Source: Micavibrio sp. (GTDB lineage Bacteria > Pseudomonadota > Alphaproteobacteria > Micavibrionales > Micavibrionaceae). Taken from it: a stretch of DNA of 38,104 nucleotides. The DNA is taken from assembly GCA_021604545.1 (NCBI GenBank), contig BQJE01000008.1, positions 1 through 38,104 of the forward strand, written 5' to 3'. A program made the position numbers and the translations under genes. The number at the start of each line of letters is the position of its first letter. The stretch's first letter is position 1. The notes below the pieces were generated by a model that made no database searches, was not told where the DNA came from, and was given only the letters and a program-made list of their open reading frames with translations. This document shows positions 24,130 through 37,957 of this stretch, piece after piece.

Positions 24130-24162
24130 GGATGGATCTTTTGATAAGGTTCATCCTTTTTT
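24130..24162 (+). terminator. Intrinsic terminator/attenuator inside the rplJ leader
   Basis: GGATGGA (24130-24136) pairs with TTCATCC (24150-24156, one G-T), followed by six T residues. It begins two bases after the outer stem of the L10 leader, so it could be an attenuator controlled by it. Alternatively it is a plain partial terminator. Confidence 0.55.
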
Positions 24163-24170
24163 GTTACCCC

Positions 24171-24300
24171 TGTCATCCCCGCGGCGAGCGTAAGCGAGCT
24201 AAAACAGCGGGGATCCAGGAAAGACAGCAGCAAAGCTGCTGACATATGGATCCCGTTCGTGCTAATCCTTCGCTTTGCTCAGGATGCCAACGGGATGACG
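24171..24300. repeat. REP/RPE-like composite repeat in the rplJ leader
   Basis: TGTCATCCC (24171-24179) and GGGATGACG (24292-24300) bound the element in inverted orientation (8 of 9). Inside are CCCCGC/GCGGGG, GGATCC-type sequence on both sides, and the hairpin CAGCAGCAAAGCTGCTG. The ATCCCG...GGGATGACG ends match the palindrome at 19951. It separates the terminator-like hairpin from the rplJ AAGGAG by about ten bases. Confidence 0.7.
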
Positions 24301-24325
24301 AAAAGAGAAAATAAGGAGAAGCGCC

Positions 24326-24844
24326 ATGGGCATGAGCCGGGCACAAAAAGAAACCGAAGTGAAAGACCTGCAGGATCGTTTTGAAAATGATGAGATTGTG
24401 GTGGTCACGCATTATTCCGGCCTGACGGTTAAGGAATTGGGTACGCTACGTAGCGATTTACGTGCTGAAGGCGCGCGCTTTAAAGTGACCAAGAACTCAC
24501 TGGCGCAGCGTGCGATTCAGGGCACAAAATTTGAGCAGATCGCCAATATGTTTGCCGGTCCAACCGGGATGGCAAGCTCGCAGGACCCGGTAGCGGCAGC
24601 GAAAGCGGCGCATAATTTTGCTAAGAAGCACGACAAGCTGGTTATTCTTGGCGGCGCTTTGGGCGAAAAAATTCTTGATGCTGATGAGGTTAAGCAGCTG
24701 GCTATGTTGCCATCGCTTGATGAGGTTCGCTCGAAACTTGTTGGTCTGCTGGTGGCGGCACCAACGAAACTGGCAGTGCTGATGCAGACGCCAGCGCGCG
24801 AAATCGTTGGTGTTACAGCTGCTTACGGGGCGAAAGAAGAATAA
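24326..24844 (+). CDS. rplJ: 50S ribosomal protein L10
   Basis: A 172-residue L10, the stalk base that binds L7/L12 dimers. SRAQKETEVKDLQDRF, VVVTHYSGLTVKELGTLR, FKVTKNSLAQRAI, FAGPTGMASSQDP and a C-terminal helix (LVGLLVAAPTKLAVLMQTPA) that carries the L12 sites fit the family. ATG 24326 has AAGGAG eight bases upstream; ATG 24332 is a second option. With its long leader it is set apart from rplA. rplL follows after about 50 bases. Confidence 0.96.
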   Translation: MGMSRAQKETEVKDLQDRFENDEIVVVTHYSGLTVKELGTLRSDLRAEGARFKVTKNSLAQRAIQGTKFEQIANMFAGPTGMASSQDPVAAAKAAHNFAKKHDKLVILGGALGEKILDADEVKQLAMLPSLDEVRSKLVGLLVAAPTKLAVLMQTPAREIVGVTAAYGAKEE

Positions 24845-24897
24845 GGTTTTTGGTTTTTATTGGTTTAATTTTAGCTGTTTAAAAAGGAGAAAATGTG

Positions 24898-25281
24898 ATG
24901 GCTGCTGATCTGGAGAAAATTGTTGAGGAACTCTCAAAACTGAGCGTTCTTGAAGCTGCGGAATTGTCCAAGCTTCTGGAAGAAAAATGGGGCGTAACGG
25001 CTGCTGCCGCTGCACCTGTTGCAGTTGCTGCCGCTGGCGGCGCTGCAGGCGGCGAAGCTGCTGAAGAGAAGACTGAATTCGACATTGTTCTTGTTGAAGC
25101 TGGTGGTAACAAAATCCCGGTTATCAAGGAAGTTCGCGCGATTACAGGTCTTGGCCTGAAAGAAGCCAAGGACATGGTTGAAGCCGGTGGCAAGACGCTG
25201 AAAGAAGCCGTCAAGAAAGAAGAAGCCGAAGAAATTAAGAAAAAGCTTGAAGACGTCGGCGCTAAAGTCGAACTGAAGTAA
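24898..25281 (+). CDS. rplL: 50S ribosomal protein L7/L12
   Basis: A 127-residue L12. The N-terminal dimer helices ([20 protein letters not shown]) connect by an Ala/Gly hinge ([14 protein letters not shown]) to the C-terminal domain with [38 protein letters not shown] and [17 protein letters not shown]. It recruits translation factors to the ribosome. I use ATG 24898 with AGGAG eight bases upstream rather than the GTG three bases earlier. An attenuator-like hairpin follows. Confidence 0.97.
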   Translation: MAADLEKIVEELSKLSVLEAAELSKLLEEKWGVTAAAAAPVAVAAAGGAAGGEAAEEKTEFDIVLVEAGGNKIPVIKEVRAITGLGLKEAKDMVEAGGKTLKEAVKKEEAEEIKKKLEDVGAKVELK

Positions 25282-25300
25282 TAAAAGCTTTACTTTAAAG

Positions 25301-25341
25301 GCATTCCCGCAAAATGGCATAAGCCTGGCGGGAGTGCTTTT
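25301..25341 (+). terminator. Attenuator-like hairpin between rplL and rpoB
   Basis: GCATTCCCGC (25301-25310) pairs with GCGGGAGTGC (25328-25337, one T-G) and is followed by only four T residues. A partial terminator at this place is known in enterobacteria, where it lowers rpoBC relative to L7/L12 output. Confidence 0.7.
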
Positions 25342-25555
25342 CCTGTTTCAAAGATGTTGACTTTGTTTCTTTGATAGGCCATAAAGCGATCAAGTTTTCG
25401 GGAAAAACGTGAAAGTCCAGTTTTATATAAAGTCCGCGCAAGCGGAAAAGCAATATTAATCAACCACTTCAACCTTCTGGAAAGAAGGATGGGCGTGGTT
25501 TGTTCGCTTTGGTGCAGGGCGAATCACAGGGATCAAAAGAGAAGGTAGACAAATC
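25342..25555 (+). promoter_or_regulatory. rpoB leader with several hairpins
   Basis: The 274-base rplL-rpoB gap holds no gene. After the attenuator there are CCGC-GCAA-GCGG (25434-25445), then AACCAC/GTGGTT (25462-25467 with 25495-25500) enclosing the perfect CCTTCT-GGAA-AGAAGG hairpin (25473-25488), then TTCGC/GCGAA (25503-25523). TATAAAG-TCCGCGC (25426-) resembles the local -10 style but lacks a clear -35; TTGACT (25357) with CATAAA 17 bases on is another candidate. Confidence 0.5.
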
Positions 25556-28500
25556 ATGAGTGCAGCAAGCGCAACCAAAAGAGTAAAGCAAATCCCACCA
25601 GCCAATAGTATCGAGAGTTTTACAGGTAGAAAGCGCGTTAGACGCAGCTTTGGCAAGATCGAAGAAGTTGCCCAGATGCCGAATTTGATTGAAGTGCAGC
25701 ATAACTCCTATGAGCAGTTTCTTCAGCAGTATATTGCAGCAGGTGACCGTGATATGCGGGGGCTGGAAGAAGTTTTTTCCTCTGTCTTTCCGATTAAAGA
25801 TTTTTCCGATCGTGCGGAAATCGATTTTGTTAGATATGAGCTTGAAGTGCCGAAATATGATGTTGAGGAATGTCAGCAGCGCGGTATGACTTATGCGGCG
25901 CCTTTGCGTGTTACGTTGCGCCTATCCGTGTTTGATATCGATGAAGATAGCGGTCTGCGCTCGATCCGCGACATTAAAGAGCAAGACGTTTATATGGTTG
26001 ATATGCCGCTGATGACCGGAAACGGGACATTTGTGGTTAACGGCACTGAGCGCGTGATTGTGTCCCAAATGCACCGCTCTCCGGGTGTTTTCTTCGACCA
26101 TGATAATGGCAAGACTCATGCGTCCGGCAAATATTTGTTCTCGGCCCGGGTTATTCCTTATCGCGGTTCCTGGCTTGATTTTGAATTCGATGCCAAAGAC
26201 CATATGTATGTACGGATCGATCGCCGCCGGAAATTGCCGGTAACGACGTTGCTGCGGGCGCTCGATGGTGCGGAGACGGCTGCATACCGTGCCAAATGTC
26301 AGGAAAACGATGAAGACGTTGACCCTTTGATGGTTCAGGGTATGTCGAATGAAGAAATTCTCGCGACCTTCTATGACACGCTTGTTTACAGCAAGGATAA
26401 AAAAGGCTGGAAGACACCATTTAACGCTGAATCTTTGCGCGGTATTAAAATCGCATATGACCTTATTAATGCCAAAACAGGTAAAGTTGCCGCCGAAGAA
26501 GGTACAAAAATTACACCGCGCAAAGCCAAACAGCTTGAAGAAGCTGGTTTGAAGGAAATCCTGGTACAGGATGAGCAACTGGTTTCAAAATATCTGGCGA
26601 GCGACATTTTTGATCCTGCAACCGGACAGGTTTTGTTCGAAGCCGGACATGAAGTGACGGAAGAAGATCTGGCAACTTTTGAGGAGATGAAAGTCGCCGA
26701 TCTGAACATTCTGGCCATTGATCATCTGAATGTCGGCCCTTATGTGCGCAATACATTGCTTTTGGATAAATGTGATACACGCGAAGAAGCGCTGATTGAT
26801 ATTTATCGTGTGATGCGTCCAGGTGAGCCGCCGACAGTTGATTCCGCTGATGGGTTGTTCAACTCCTTGTTCTTCGATCCCGAGCGTTATGATCTATCGC
26901 CTGTTGGTCGTGTGAAAATGAATGCGCGCCTTGATTTGAAGGCGGCCGACCAGTTCCGCGTGTTGGAGAAAGCCGATATTCTGGCAATCCTTACATATCT
27001 TCACGGCCTGAAAGATGGTCAGGGCGAGGTTGATGACATCGATAACCTTGGCAATCGTCGCGTTCGCTCTGTTGGTGAGCTGATGGAAAACCAGATCCGC
27101 ATCGGTTTGCTGCGCATGGAGCGCGCAATTCGCGAACGTATGTCTTCGGTCGAGATAGACACTTATATGCCGCATGATTTGATTAATTCCAAACCTGCGC
27201 AGGCTTCTGTGCGTGAGTTTTTTGGCTCAAGCCAGCTGTCACAGTTTATGGATCAGACCAACCCGCTGTCTGAAATTACGCATAAGCGTCGTTTGTCTGC
27301 GCTTGGTCCTGGTGGCTTGACGCGTGAGCGTGCCGGGTTTGAAGTGCGCGATGTGCACCCGACGCATTATGGTCGGATTTGCCCAATTGAAACGCCTGAG
27401 GGGCCGAATATTGGTCTGATTAACTCGCTGGCGACTTTTGCCCGTGTTAATCAATACGGCTTTATCGAGAGTCCTTATAGACGCGTTGCGAGCGGTAAGG
27501 TCACCGATGAGGTGGTCTATATGTCGGCGATGGTTGAGGCTAAATACACAATTGCGCAGGCAAACTCCGAGCTGAGTGACAAGGGTGCGTTTACTGATGA
27601 TTTCGTCTCCTGTCGTCAGGGTGGTGAAAACCTTATGGCGCAACCTGATCAGATTGAATTTATGGACGTGTCACCAAAACAGATTGTGTCTGTTGCCGCG
27701 TCATTGATCCCGTTCCTCGAAAACGATGATGCCAACCGCGCTTTGATGGGCTCGAACATGATGCGTCAGGCTGTGCCGCTATTGCGCTCTGATGCGCCAT
27801 TGGTGGGCACGGGTATGGAATCAACAGTTGCCAGGGATTCCGGCGCTGCCGTTTCCGCGCGTAGAGCTGGTGTTGTCACGAAAGTGGATGCGATGCGTGT
27901 GGTTGTTCAGGCCACAGAAGAGCTGCATTCCGACGAGCCGATTGTTGACATTTACAAGCTGTATAAATTCCAGCGCTCTAACCAGAGCACGTGCATTAAC
28001 CAAAAGCCTTTGGTTAAAGTTGGTGACAAGGTGAGAGCCGGTGACATTATTGCCGATGGCCCATCGACACAATTTGGTGAGTTGGCGCTGGGACGTAATA
28101 TCCTGGTCGCGTTCATGCCGTGGAATGGTTACAACTTTGAAGATTCAATCCTCATTAACGAGCGTATCGTGCGCGATGACGTTTATACCTCGATCCATCT
28201 TGAGGAATTCGAAGTGATGGCGCGTGACACCAAGCTGGGCACGGAAGAGATTACCCGTGATATCCCGAATGTTGGTGAAGAAGCGCTGAAACACCTGGAT
28301 GAGGCCGGTATTGTCCATATCGGTGCCGAAGTTGGCCCTGGCGATATTCTCGTTGGTAAGGTGACACCAAAGGGCGAGTCGCCCATGACACCTGAAGAGA
28401 AATTGCTGCGTGCGATCTTTGGTGAAAAAGCCGCTGATGTAAAAGATACGTCTTTGCGCCTGCCGCCGGGTGCCGTGGGCACAATTGTCGAGGTGCGCGT

Positions 28501-29803
28501 GTTTAACCGCCGCGGCGTTGATAAAGATGCCCGTGCCCTGTCGATTGAACAACAAGAGATCGAACGTCTTGCAAAAGACCGTGACGATGAGCGCCGTATT
28601 ATTGAGGACGGATTCTATGGTCGTCTGCGTGATCTTCTGACTGGCAATGTTGTTGTCTCTGCTCCGAAAGAAGCCAAGCTTAAGAAAGGCACAAAATTAG
28701 CGGTTGCAGATATTGATGCCCTTGAAAAACGTGGTTTGTGGCGTCAGATCAATGTCGAGAATGAAAAACGCATGGCAGAAATTGAAGCCATGTCAAAAAC
28801 ATTCGATGCTGCTGTTGATGACCTTAAAGAGCGTTTTGAAAACAAGGTTGAAAAACTTCAGCGCGGTGATGAATTGCTGCCTGGTGTGATGAAGATGGTC
28901 AAAGTCTTTGTGGCCGTGAAACGTAAAATGGCACCGGGCGATAAAATGGCCGGACGTCATGGAAACAAAGGTGTGGTCTCCAAGATTATGCCGCAGGAAG
29001 ACATGCCTTATACCGAAGATGGCCAGCCGGTTGATATTGTGCTGAACCCTCTGGGCGTTCCATCACGGATGAATGTTGGTCAGATTCTCGAGACGCATCT
29101 GGGTTGGGCGAGTGCTTCGCTGGGTCGTCAGATTGGCGAGATGATTGATGGCTGTGCCGATAAGAAAAAGCTTTCTGATGGCGATGTCAAAAGTCTCAAC
29201 GTCAAACTGAAGGAAGTTTATGGCGAGCGTGAGTTTAAAGACAAGGTTGCCAAGCTCAACAACGTGGAACTTCTTGAGATGTGTAGCAATTTGCGCGGTG
29301 GTGTGCCTATGGCAACGCCGGTCTTTGATGGTGCGGATGAAGTGGATATTTCCGAGCTGCTTGAAAAGGCCGGTCTGGATACATCCGGGCAGGTGCGTTT
29401 GATTGACGGGCGCACGGGCGAGTATTTCCACCGCCCGGTTACAGTTGGGTACATGTACATGCTGAAACTGCATCACCTTGTTGATGACAAGATCCATGCG
29501 CGTTCTATCGGGCCGTATTCTCTTGTGACGCAGCAACCGCTGGGTGGTAAAGCCCAGTTCGGTGGCCAGCGCTTCGGAGAGATGGAAGTATGGGCGCTGC
29601 AGGCTTATGGCGCAGCGTATACGCTTCAGGAAATGCTGACGGTGAAATCGGATGATGTGGCCGGGCGCTCGAAAGTTTATGAGAGCATCGTGCGCGGCGA
29701 AGACAATTTCGAGATCGGTATTCCGGAGAGCTTTAACGTTCTTGTGAAAGAACTGAAAGCGCTGGGTCTGAATGTTGATATGAAACAAAGTTCAGGGAAG
29801 TAA
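25556..29803 (+). CDS. rpoB: RNA polymerase subunit beta
   Basis: A 1415-residue beta subunit, longer than the E. coli protein (1342), with a lineage-type insertion around residues 300-400 ([14 protein letters not shown] region). The fork/rifampicin region [20 protein letters not shown] has D566, H576 and S581 in place of E. coli D516, H526 and S531, so it is of the sensitive type. [36 protein letters not shown] and [17 protein letters not shown] are universal motifs. A 20-residue N-terminal extension precedes [20 protein letters not shown] lies 10 bases before the ATG. rpoC would normally follow directly; here an 81-codon ORF intervenes. Confidence 0.98.
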   Translation: MSAASATKRVKQIPPANSIESFTGRKRVRRSFGKIEEVAQMPNLIEVQHNSYEQFLQQYIAAGDRDMRGLEEVFSSVFPIKDFSDRAEIDFVRYELEVPKYDVEECQQRGMTYAAPLRVTLRLSVFDIDEDSGLRSIRDIKEQDVYMVDMPLMTGNGTFVVNGTERVIVSQMHRSPGVFFDHDNGKTHASGKYLFSARVIPYRGSWLDFEFDAKDHMYVRIDRRRKLPVTTLLRALDGAETAAYRAKCQENDEDVDPLMVQGMSNEEILATFYDTLVYSKDKKGWKTPFNAESLRGIKIAYDLINAKTGKVAAEEGTKITPRKAKQLEEAGLKEILVQDEQLVSKYLASDIFDPATGQVLFEAGHEVTEEDLATFEEMKVADLNILAIDHLNVGPYVRNTLLLDKCDTREEALIDIYRVMRPGEPPTVDSADGLFNSLFFDPERYDLSPVGRVKMNARLDLKAADQFRVLEKADILAILTYLHGLKDGQGEVDDIDNLGNRRVRSVGELMENQIRIGLLRMERAIRERMSSVEIDTYMPHDLINSKPAQASVREFFGSSQLSQFMDQTNPLSEITHKRRLSALGPGGLTRERAGFEVRDVHPTHYGRICPIETPEGPNIGLINSLATFARVNQYGFIESPYRRVASGKVTDEVVYMSAMVEAKYTIAQANSELSDKGAFTDDFVSCRQGGENLMAQPDQIEFMDVSPKQIVSVAASLIPFLENDDANRALMGSNMMRQAVPLLRSDAPLVGTGMESTVARDSGAAVSARRAGVVTKVDAMRVVVQATEELHSDEPIVDIYKLYKFQRSNQSTCINQKPLVKVGDKVRAGDIIADGPSTQFGELALGRNILVAFMPWNGYNFEDSILINERIVRDDVYTSIHLEEFEVMARDTKLGTEEITRDIPNVGEEALKHLDEAGIVHIGAEVGPGDILVGKVTPKGESPMTPEEKLLRAIFGEKAADVKDTSLRLPPGAVGTIVEVRVFNRRGVDKDARALSIEQQEIERLAKDRDDERRIIEDGFYGRLRDLLTGNVVVSAPKEAKLKKGTKLAVADIDALEKRGLWRQINVENEKRMAEIEAMSKTFDAAVDDLKERFENKVEKLQRGDELLPGVMKMVKVFVAVKRKMAPGDKMAGRHGNKGVVSKIMPQEDMPYTEDGQPVDIVLNPLGVPSRMNVGQILETHLGWASASLGRQIGEMIDGCADKKKLSDGDVKSLNVKLKEVYGEREFKDKVAKLNNVELLEMCSNLRGGVPMATPVFDGADEVDISELLEKAGLDTSGQVRLIDGRTGEYFHRPVTVGYMYMLKLHHLVDDKIHARSIGPYSLVTQQPLGGKAQFGGQRFGEMEVWALQAYGAAYTLQEMLTVKSDDVAGRSKVYESIVRGEDNFEIGIPESFNVLVKELKALGLNVDMKQSSGK

Positions 29804-29816
29804 AAGGGAGTAAATT

Positions 29817-30062
29817 ATGGTTAGTACAACAACAGATAGTTCATGCATCGTTTCTGTGGTCAGTGGTGATGAAGAAAAAGTTAGAGAATTGTCTAAGAAT
29901 TATAATTTAACTTCAGACCGAGGGACAAGTATGCCGGATATAGGAACCACATTTTTACTGCACGGTGCACCTGACAATGTTCAGAATTTTGCAAGAGAAA
30001 TGCAGGGAGTTGGTGCTGTGTCCGTTTCTGTAGATGGTCAAGAGTTGCGTGCGGCTTTATAA
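29817..30062 (+). CDS. Orphan ORF (81 aa) between rpoB and rpoC
   Basis: Unrecognised. It starts at ATG 29817, 13 bases after the rpoB stop, with GGGAGTAAATT just upstream. The predicted order of elements is strand (SCIVSVVSG), helix (DEEKVRELSKNY), strand, strand (GTTFLLHGA), helix (DNVQNFAREMQGVG), strand (AVSVSVDG). That beta-alpha-beta-beta-alpha-beta layout suggests a small ACT- or ferredoxin-like fold, possibly a binding or dimer domain. There are no Cys pairs for a metal. It is likely translated on the rpoBC message. The fold statement is inference from pattern only. Confidence 0.72.
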   Translation: MVSTTTDSSCIVSVVSGDEEKVRELSKNYNLTSDRGTSMPDIGTTFLLHGAPDNVQNFAREMQGVGAVSVSVDGQELRAAL

Positions 30063-30101
30063 GAGAATTTAAATGGATTCCAGCGAGAGTCTGAATGATA
30101 G

Positions 30102-34382
<4,281 letters not shown>

Positions 34383-34407
34383 AAAATAGCTCTCTTAAGC
34401 GGATTAC

Positions 34408-34433
34408 AAAAAGGGGCTTTGCGGCCCCTTTTT
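34408..34433 (+). terminator. Intrinsic terminator after rpoC
   Basis: AAAAGGGGC (34409-34417) and GCCCCTTTT (34423-34431) pair perfectly and run into a T-stretch. It closes the RNA polymerase transcript before the separate rpsL promoter. Confidence 0.9.
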
Positions 34434-34458
34434 ATTGCCCTTTTTTGAAAATAACTGC

Positions 34459-34488
34459 TTGACTTAAGAGCGCGTTAAGCCCTATAGT
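34459..34488 (+). promoter_or_regulatory. str operon (rpsL-rpsG-fusA-tuf) promoter
   Basis: TTGACT (34459-34464), 18 bases, TATAGT (34483-34488) followed by CCGCCC. This is the clearest promoter in the window, and it sits between the rpoC terminator and the structured leader. Confidence 0.75.
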
Positions 34489-34503
34489 CCGCCCGAAACG
34501 AAC

Positions 34504-34629
34504 GGATGGGCTGGCTGTAGTCCGCTTTTTACTTGGAAATTTACCTAGGAAAAAGGCGGGCTAGACGCAGCTCAGTGTTTTGTGTTTGTAGCTTTGCGGA
34601 CGTCAATGCAAAGCGCAACCAACCCATCC
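34504..34629 (+). ncRNA. Structured str-operon leader RNA (three stems)
   Basis: GGATGGG (34504-34510) pairs perfectly with CCCATCC (34623-34629) as a closing stem. Inside, a long imperfect hairpin runs 34514-34571 with paired blocks GCTG/CAGC, TAG/CTA, CCGC/GCGG and TTTTT/AAAAA. A second hairpin GCTTTGC/GCAAAGC (34591-34597 with 34608-34614) is perfect. The three stems form a closed junction that ends 30 bases before the rpsL ATG. A role in autoregulation by S7 or S12 is likely from position, but I do not recognise the fold. Confidence 0.65.
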
Positions 34630-34659
34630 TGACATTGGAATTTAACAAAAGGGCAAGAG

Positions 34660-35031
34660 ATGCCAACGATTAACCAATTGATCCGTGCGCCGCGCAAGCG
34701 CGTTATTAAAGGTAAGAAAAACCGGGCGCTGAAAAGCAACCCGCAACGCCGTGGCGTGTGTACACGTGTTTATACGACCACACCAAAAAAACCGAACTCC
34801 GCCCTGCGGAAAGTTGCCAAGGTCCGTCTTACCACGGGCCTTGAGGTTATTTGCTACATCCCCGGTGAAGGTCACAATCTGCAAGAGCATGCTGTTGTGC
34901 TGGTGCGTGGCGGGCGTGTGAAAGATTTGCCCGGTGTGCGCTATACGATTATTCGCGGCACGCTCGATACCCAAGGGGTGAAAGACAGAAAACAATCGCG
35001 CTCTCGTTATGGTACCAAGCGACCCAAGTAA
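34660..35031 (+). CDS. rpsL: 30S ribosomal protein S12
   Basis: A 123-residue S12 of normal length. [20 protein letters not shown] is the decoding-site loop with K43 unaltered, and [12 protein letters not shown] with K88 unaltered, so the sequence is of the streptomycin-sensitive type. S12 sits at the decoding centre of the 30S subunit. ATG 34660 follows AGGGCAAGAG. It is the first gene of the str operon; rpsG follows after 22 bases. Confidence 0.98.
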   Translation: MPTINQLIRAPRKRVIKGKKNRALKSNPQRRGVCTRVYTTTPKKPNSALRKVAKVRLTTGLEVICYIPGEGHNLQEHAVVLVRGGRVKDLPGVRYTIIRGTLDTQGVKDRKQSRSRYGTKRPK

Positions 35032-35053
35032 GAATTTAAGTAAGGAATAAGAA

Positions 35054-35599
35054 ATGTCACGTAGACACAGAGCAGTAAAGCGTACAATCCTCCCCGATCC
35101 AAAATTCGGTGATCTGGTGCTGTCGAAATTCATCAACAATGTGATGGTTCATGGTAAGAAATCGACAGCCGAAAGCATTGTTTACGGTGCGATTGAAATC
35201 CTTGAGAAAAAAGGTGCCACCGAAAACAAAAAAGAAGACAGCAAGGAAGAGGGCGAAGGCGATTCCAGCGGCAGCGATGCTATTTCTGCCAAGAGCCTGG
35301 GTCTGCGTTTATTCCATGATGCGTTGAAAAATGCCCGTCCAAAACTGGAAGTGCGTTCCCGCCGCGTTGGTGGTGCGACCTATCAGGTGCCTGTCGAGGT
35401 TGCCGGTGGCCGCGCGATGGCTCTGGCCAGTCGCTGGCTTATTGATGCTGCGCGCAAACGCTCCGAAAACACAATGGTTGCACGTTTGGCTGGAGAGCTT
35501 CTGGATGCTGCCAATGATCGCGGCAATGCGGTTAAGAAACGCGATGACACTCATAAAATGGCCGATGCAAACAAAGCATTCGCGCATTATCGCTGGTAA
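35054..35599 (+). CDS. rpsG: 30S ribosomal protein S7 with acidic insertion
   Basis: A primary binder of the 3' domain of 16S rRNA. It begins [20 protein letters not shown] and later has [19 protein letters not shown]-type sequence with ALASRWL. At 181 residues it is about 25 longer than usual (156). The extra segment, residues about 54-82, replaces a short loop between helices after IEILEKK and is Glu/Lys/Ser/Gly rich ([19 protein letters not shown]). It is probably a flexible surface loop. AAGGAATAAG precedes the ATG. fusA follows after 16 bases. Confidence 0.96.
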   Translation: MSRRHRAVKRTILPDPKFGDLVLSKFINNVMVHGKKSTAESIVYGAIEILEKKGATENKKEDSKEEGEGDSSGSDAISAKSLGLRLFHDALKNARPKLEVRSRRVGGATYQVPVEVAGGRAMALASRWLIDAARKRSENTMVARLAGELLDAANDRGNAVKKRDDTHKMADANKAFAHYRW

Positions 35600-35615
35600 G
35601 AGAGAATAACAAACA

Positions 35616-37724
35616 ATGACACGCGAACATCCGATAGAGAGATACAGAAATTTTGGCATCATGGCCCACATTGATGCCGGCAAAACCACGGCTACGGAAC
35701 GGATTCTGTTTTACTCCGGCAAGTCTCATAAAATTGGTGAGGTGCATGACGGCGCCGCAACGATGGACTGGATGGAGCAGGAACAAGAGCGCGGCATTAC
35801 GATTACATCGGCTGCGACCACCACATTCTGGGAAGGGCCTAAAAACGGCACCGCGCCGGGCGAGACGTTTCGCCTCAACATTATCGATACACCCGGTCAC
35901 GTTGATTTCACGATTGAAGTTGAGCGCTCACTTCGCGTCCTTGATGGTGCGATTGCTGTGTTCGATGCCAATGCCGGGGTTGAGCCGCAAACGGAAACTG
36001 TTTGGCGTCAAGCTGACAAATATTCTGTGCCGCGCATGTGTTTCGTGAACAAGATGGACAAGATCGGCGCTGATTTTTACAACACCGTTGATATGATTGT
36101 TGATCGCCTTGGCGCTGTGCCGCTGGTTATTCAGCTGCCGATTGGCGCAGAAAATAACTTTGCCGGTAATATTGATCTGGTGAAAATGAAAGCGATCGTC
36201 TGGGACGGCGAAGCGCTGGGCGCTTCATACGCGGAAGAAGACATTCCTGCTGATCTGGCGGACAAAGCGGCCGAATACCGTGAGAAGCTGATTGAGCTGG
36301 CTGTTGAGCAAGATGATACGGCGATGGAGGCTTATTTAGAGGGTAATGAGCCGGACGAAGCCACATTAAAGGCCTGCATTCGTAAGGGTACAGTTGCCGG
36401 TGCTTTTGTGCCTGTGCTTTGTGGCTCGGCGTTCAAGAACAAAGGTGTGCAGCCTCTGCTGGATGCTGTTGTTGATTTCCTGCCCCACCCACTTGATATT
36501 GGTGAGGTGAAAGGTAAGAAGATTGATAGTGATGAAGACGATTCCCGCCCACCTGAAGATGATGCTCCTTTCTCTGCCCTTGCTTTTAAAATTATGAACG
36601 ATCCTTTTGTTGGCTCCCTGACATTTGCAAGAATTTATTCCGGGACGATTGAATCCGGCTCTTACGTGCAAAACTCCGTAAAAGACAAGCGCGAGCGTGT
36701 GGGTCGTATGTTGCTGATGCATTCCAACAACCGTGAAGAGATCAATGCTGCCCATGCTGGCGATATTGTAGCCTTCGTTGGCATGAAAGATACAACAACC
36801 GGTGATACTTTATGTGCGCAGGACAAGCCGATTGTGCTCGAGCGTATGGAATTCCCCGAACCGGTGATTGAGATTGCGGTTGAGCCGAAAACAAAGGCTG
36901 ACCAGGAGAAAATGTCACAAGCGCTGCAACGCCTCGCAGCAGAAGATCCGTCTTTCCGCGTGTCTGTCGATCATGAAAGCGGCCAGACCATCATTAAAGG
37001 TATGGGCGAGCTGCATCTGGATATTCTGGTTGATCGCATGAAGCGTGAATTTAAGGTCGAGGCCAATATTGGCGCGCCGCAGGTTGCTTACCGTGAAACG
37101 ATTACCAAAGTGGCCGAAGTTGATTACACCCACAAAAAACAAACTGGTGGCAGTGGTCAGTTTGCGCGCATGACGGTGATTTTTGAGCCGGGCGAGCCGG
37201 GCACAGGTTACGTCTTTGAAAGCAAAATTGTTGGCGGGAATATTCCAAAAGAATACATCCCCGGCGTTGAAAAAGGGATTGAACAAGCCAAGGAAACCGG
37301 GATTGTCGCGGGCTTCCCGGTGCTGGACTTCAAAGCCACTCTGGTTGACGGGTCTTACCATGATGTTGACTCGTCTGTGATGGCATTTGAGATTGCTGCG
37401 AAAGCAGCCTTCCGTGAAGGTGTTGCCAAAGCTGGCCCACAATTGCTGGAGCCGATGATGAAGGTTGAAGTGGTGACCCCGGAAGATTACATGGGCGATA
37501 TTATTGGTGATCTGAACTCTCGCCGTGGCCAGGTGAATTCCATGGAAGATCGCGGCAATGCCAAAGTGATCACGGCGCTGGTGCCGCTGGCCAATATGTT
37601 TGGCTACATTAATACGCTGCGCTCGATGTCACAGGGCCGCGCAAATTATACGATGCAGTTCGACCATTATGAGCCGGTCCCTGCCGCTGTGGCACAGGAA
37701 GTCAAAGAAAGTTTAGGAGCTTAG
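35616..37724 (+). CDS. fusA: Elongation factor G
   Basis: A 702-residue translocase GTPase. The P-loop AHIDAGKT is at residues 17-24, the switch [11 protein letters not shown] starts at D91, and FVNKMDK gives base specificity. Domains II-V follow with [20 protein letters not shown] and [18 protein letters not shown] moves tRNA and mRNA on the ribosome. An acidic loop ([19 protein letters not shown]) lies near residue 300. Its TAG stop is one base before the start of the next ORF. Confidence 0.98.
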   Translation: MTREHPIERYRNFGIMAHIDAGKTTATERILFYSGKSHKIGEVHDGAATMDWMEQEQERGITITSAATTTFWEGPKNGTAPGETFRLNIIDTPGHVDFTIEVERSLRVLDGAIAVFDANAGVEPQTETVWRQADKYSVPRMCFVNKMDKIGADFYNTVDMIVDRLGAVPLVIQLPIGAENNFAGNIDLVKMKAIVWDGEALGASYAEEDIPADLADKAAEYREKLIELAVEQDDTAMEAYLEGNEPDEATLKACIRKGTVAGAFVPVLCGSAFKNKGVQPLLDAVVDFLPHPLDIGEVKGKKIDSDEDDSRPPEDDAPFSALAFKIMNDPFVGSLTFARIYSGTIESGSYVQNSVKDKRERVGRMLLMHSNNREEINAAHAGDIVAFVGMKDTTTGDTLCAQDKPIVLERMEFPEPVIEIAVEPKTKADQEKMSQALQRLAAEDPSFRVSVDHESGQTIIKGMGELHLDILVDRMKREFKVEANIGAPQVAYRETITKVAEVDYTHKKQTGGSGQFARMTVIFEPGEPGTGYVFESKIVGGNIPKEYIPGVEKGIEQAKETGIVAGFPVLDFKATLVDGSYHDVDSSVMAFEIAAKAAFREGVAKAGPQLLEPMMKVEVVTPEDYMGDIIGDLNSRRGQVNSMEDRGNAKVITALVPLANMFGYINTLRSMSQGRANYTMQFDHYEPVPAAVAQEVKESLGA

Positions 37725-37725
37725 G

Positions 37726-37929
37726 ATGAAGGAACCTTATAAAGCTACGATGTCAATGACTGACTGGGTTAATACAGAAATTGGGGGTTTATTTCGGAAA
37801 ACACAAAAAGGCGATCCGGAATTGTTGAATGTTGAAAGTAGAGGTAAGAATGTTGTTTTTAAGTTATCTTCCTTGCCCTCAGAAAGACAAAAAGAAGAGC
37901 TCTCAGGCCAAGGAATGTTTTTAGGTTAA
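37726..37929 (+). CDS. Orphan ORF (67 aa) between fusA and tuf
   Basis: Unrecognised. ATG 37726 lies one base after the fusA stop; TAGGAG in the last fusA codons (37713-37718) can serve as its ribosome-binding site, so it is probably coupled to fusA. The product is polar and lysine/glutamate rich: MKEPYKATMSMTDWVNTEIG, then KTQKGDPELLNVES, NVVFKLSSLPSER and GQGMFLG. No membrane segment or known motif. tuf starts 28 bases after its stop with AAGGAG. fusA and tuf are normally adjacent, so this is an insertion between them. Confidence 0.65.
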   Translation: MKEPYKATMSMTDWVNTEIGGLFRKTQKGDPELLNVESRGKNVVFKLSSLPSERQKEELSGQGMFLG

Positions 37930-37957
37930 AGTTTAGTTTATTAGAAGGAGAAGAGAA

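Noticed and set aside
27200-27310. Resistance-type changes in RpoB or S12
   Set aside because: D566, H576 and S581 of RpoB and K43 and K88 of S12 are the wild-type residues.
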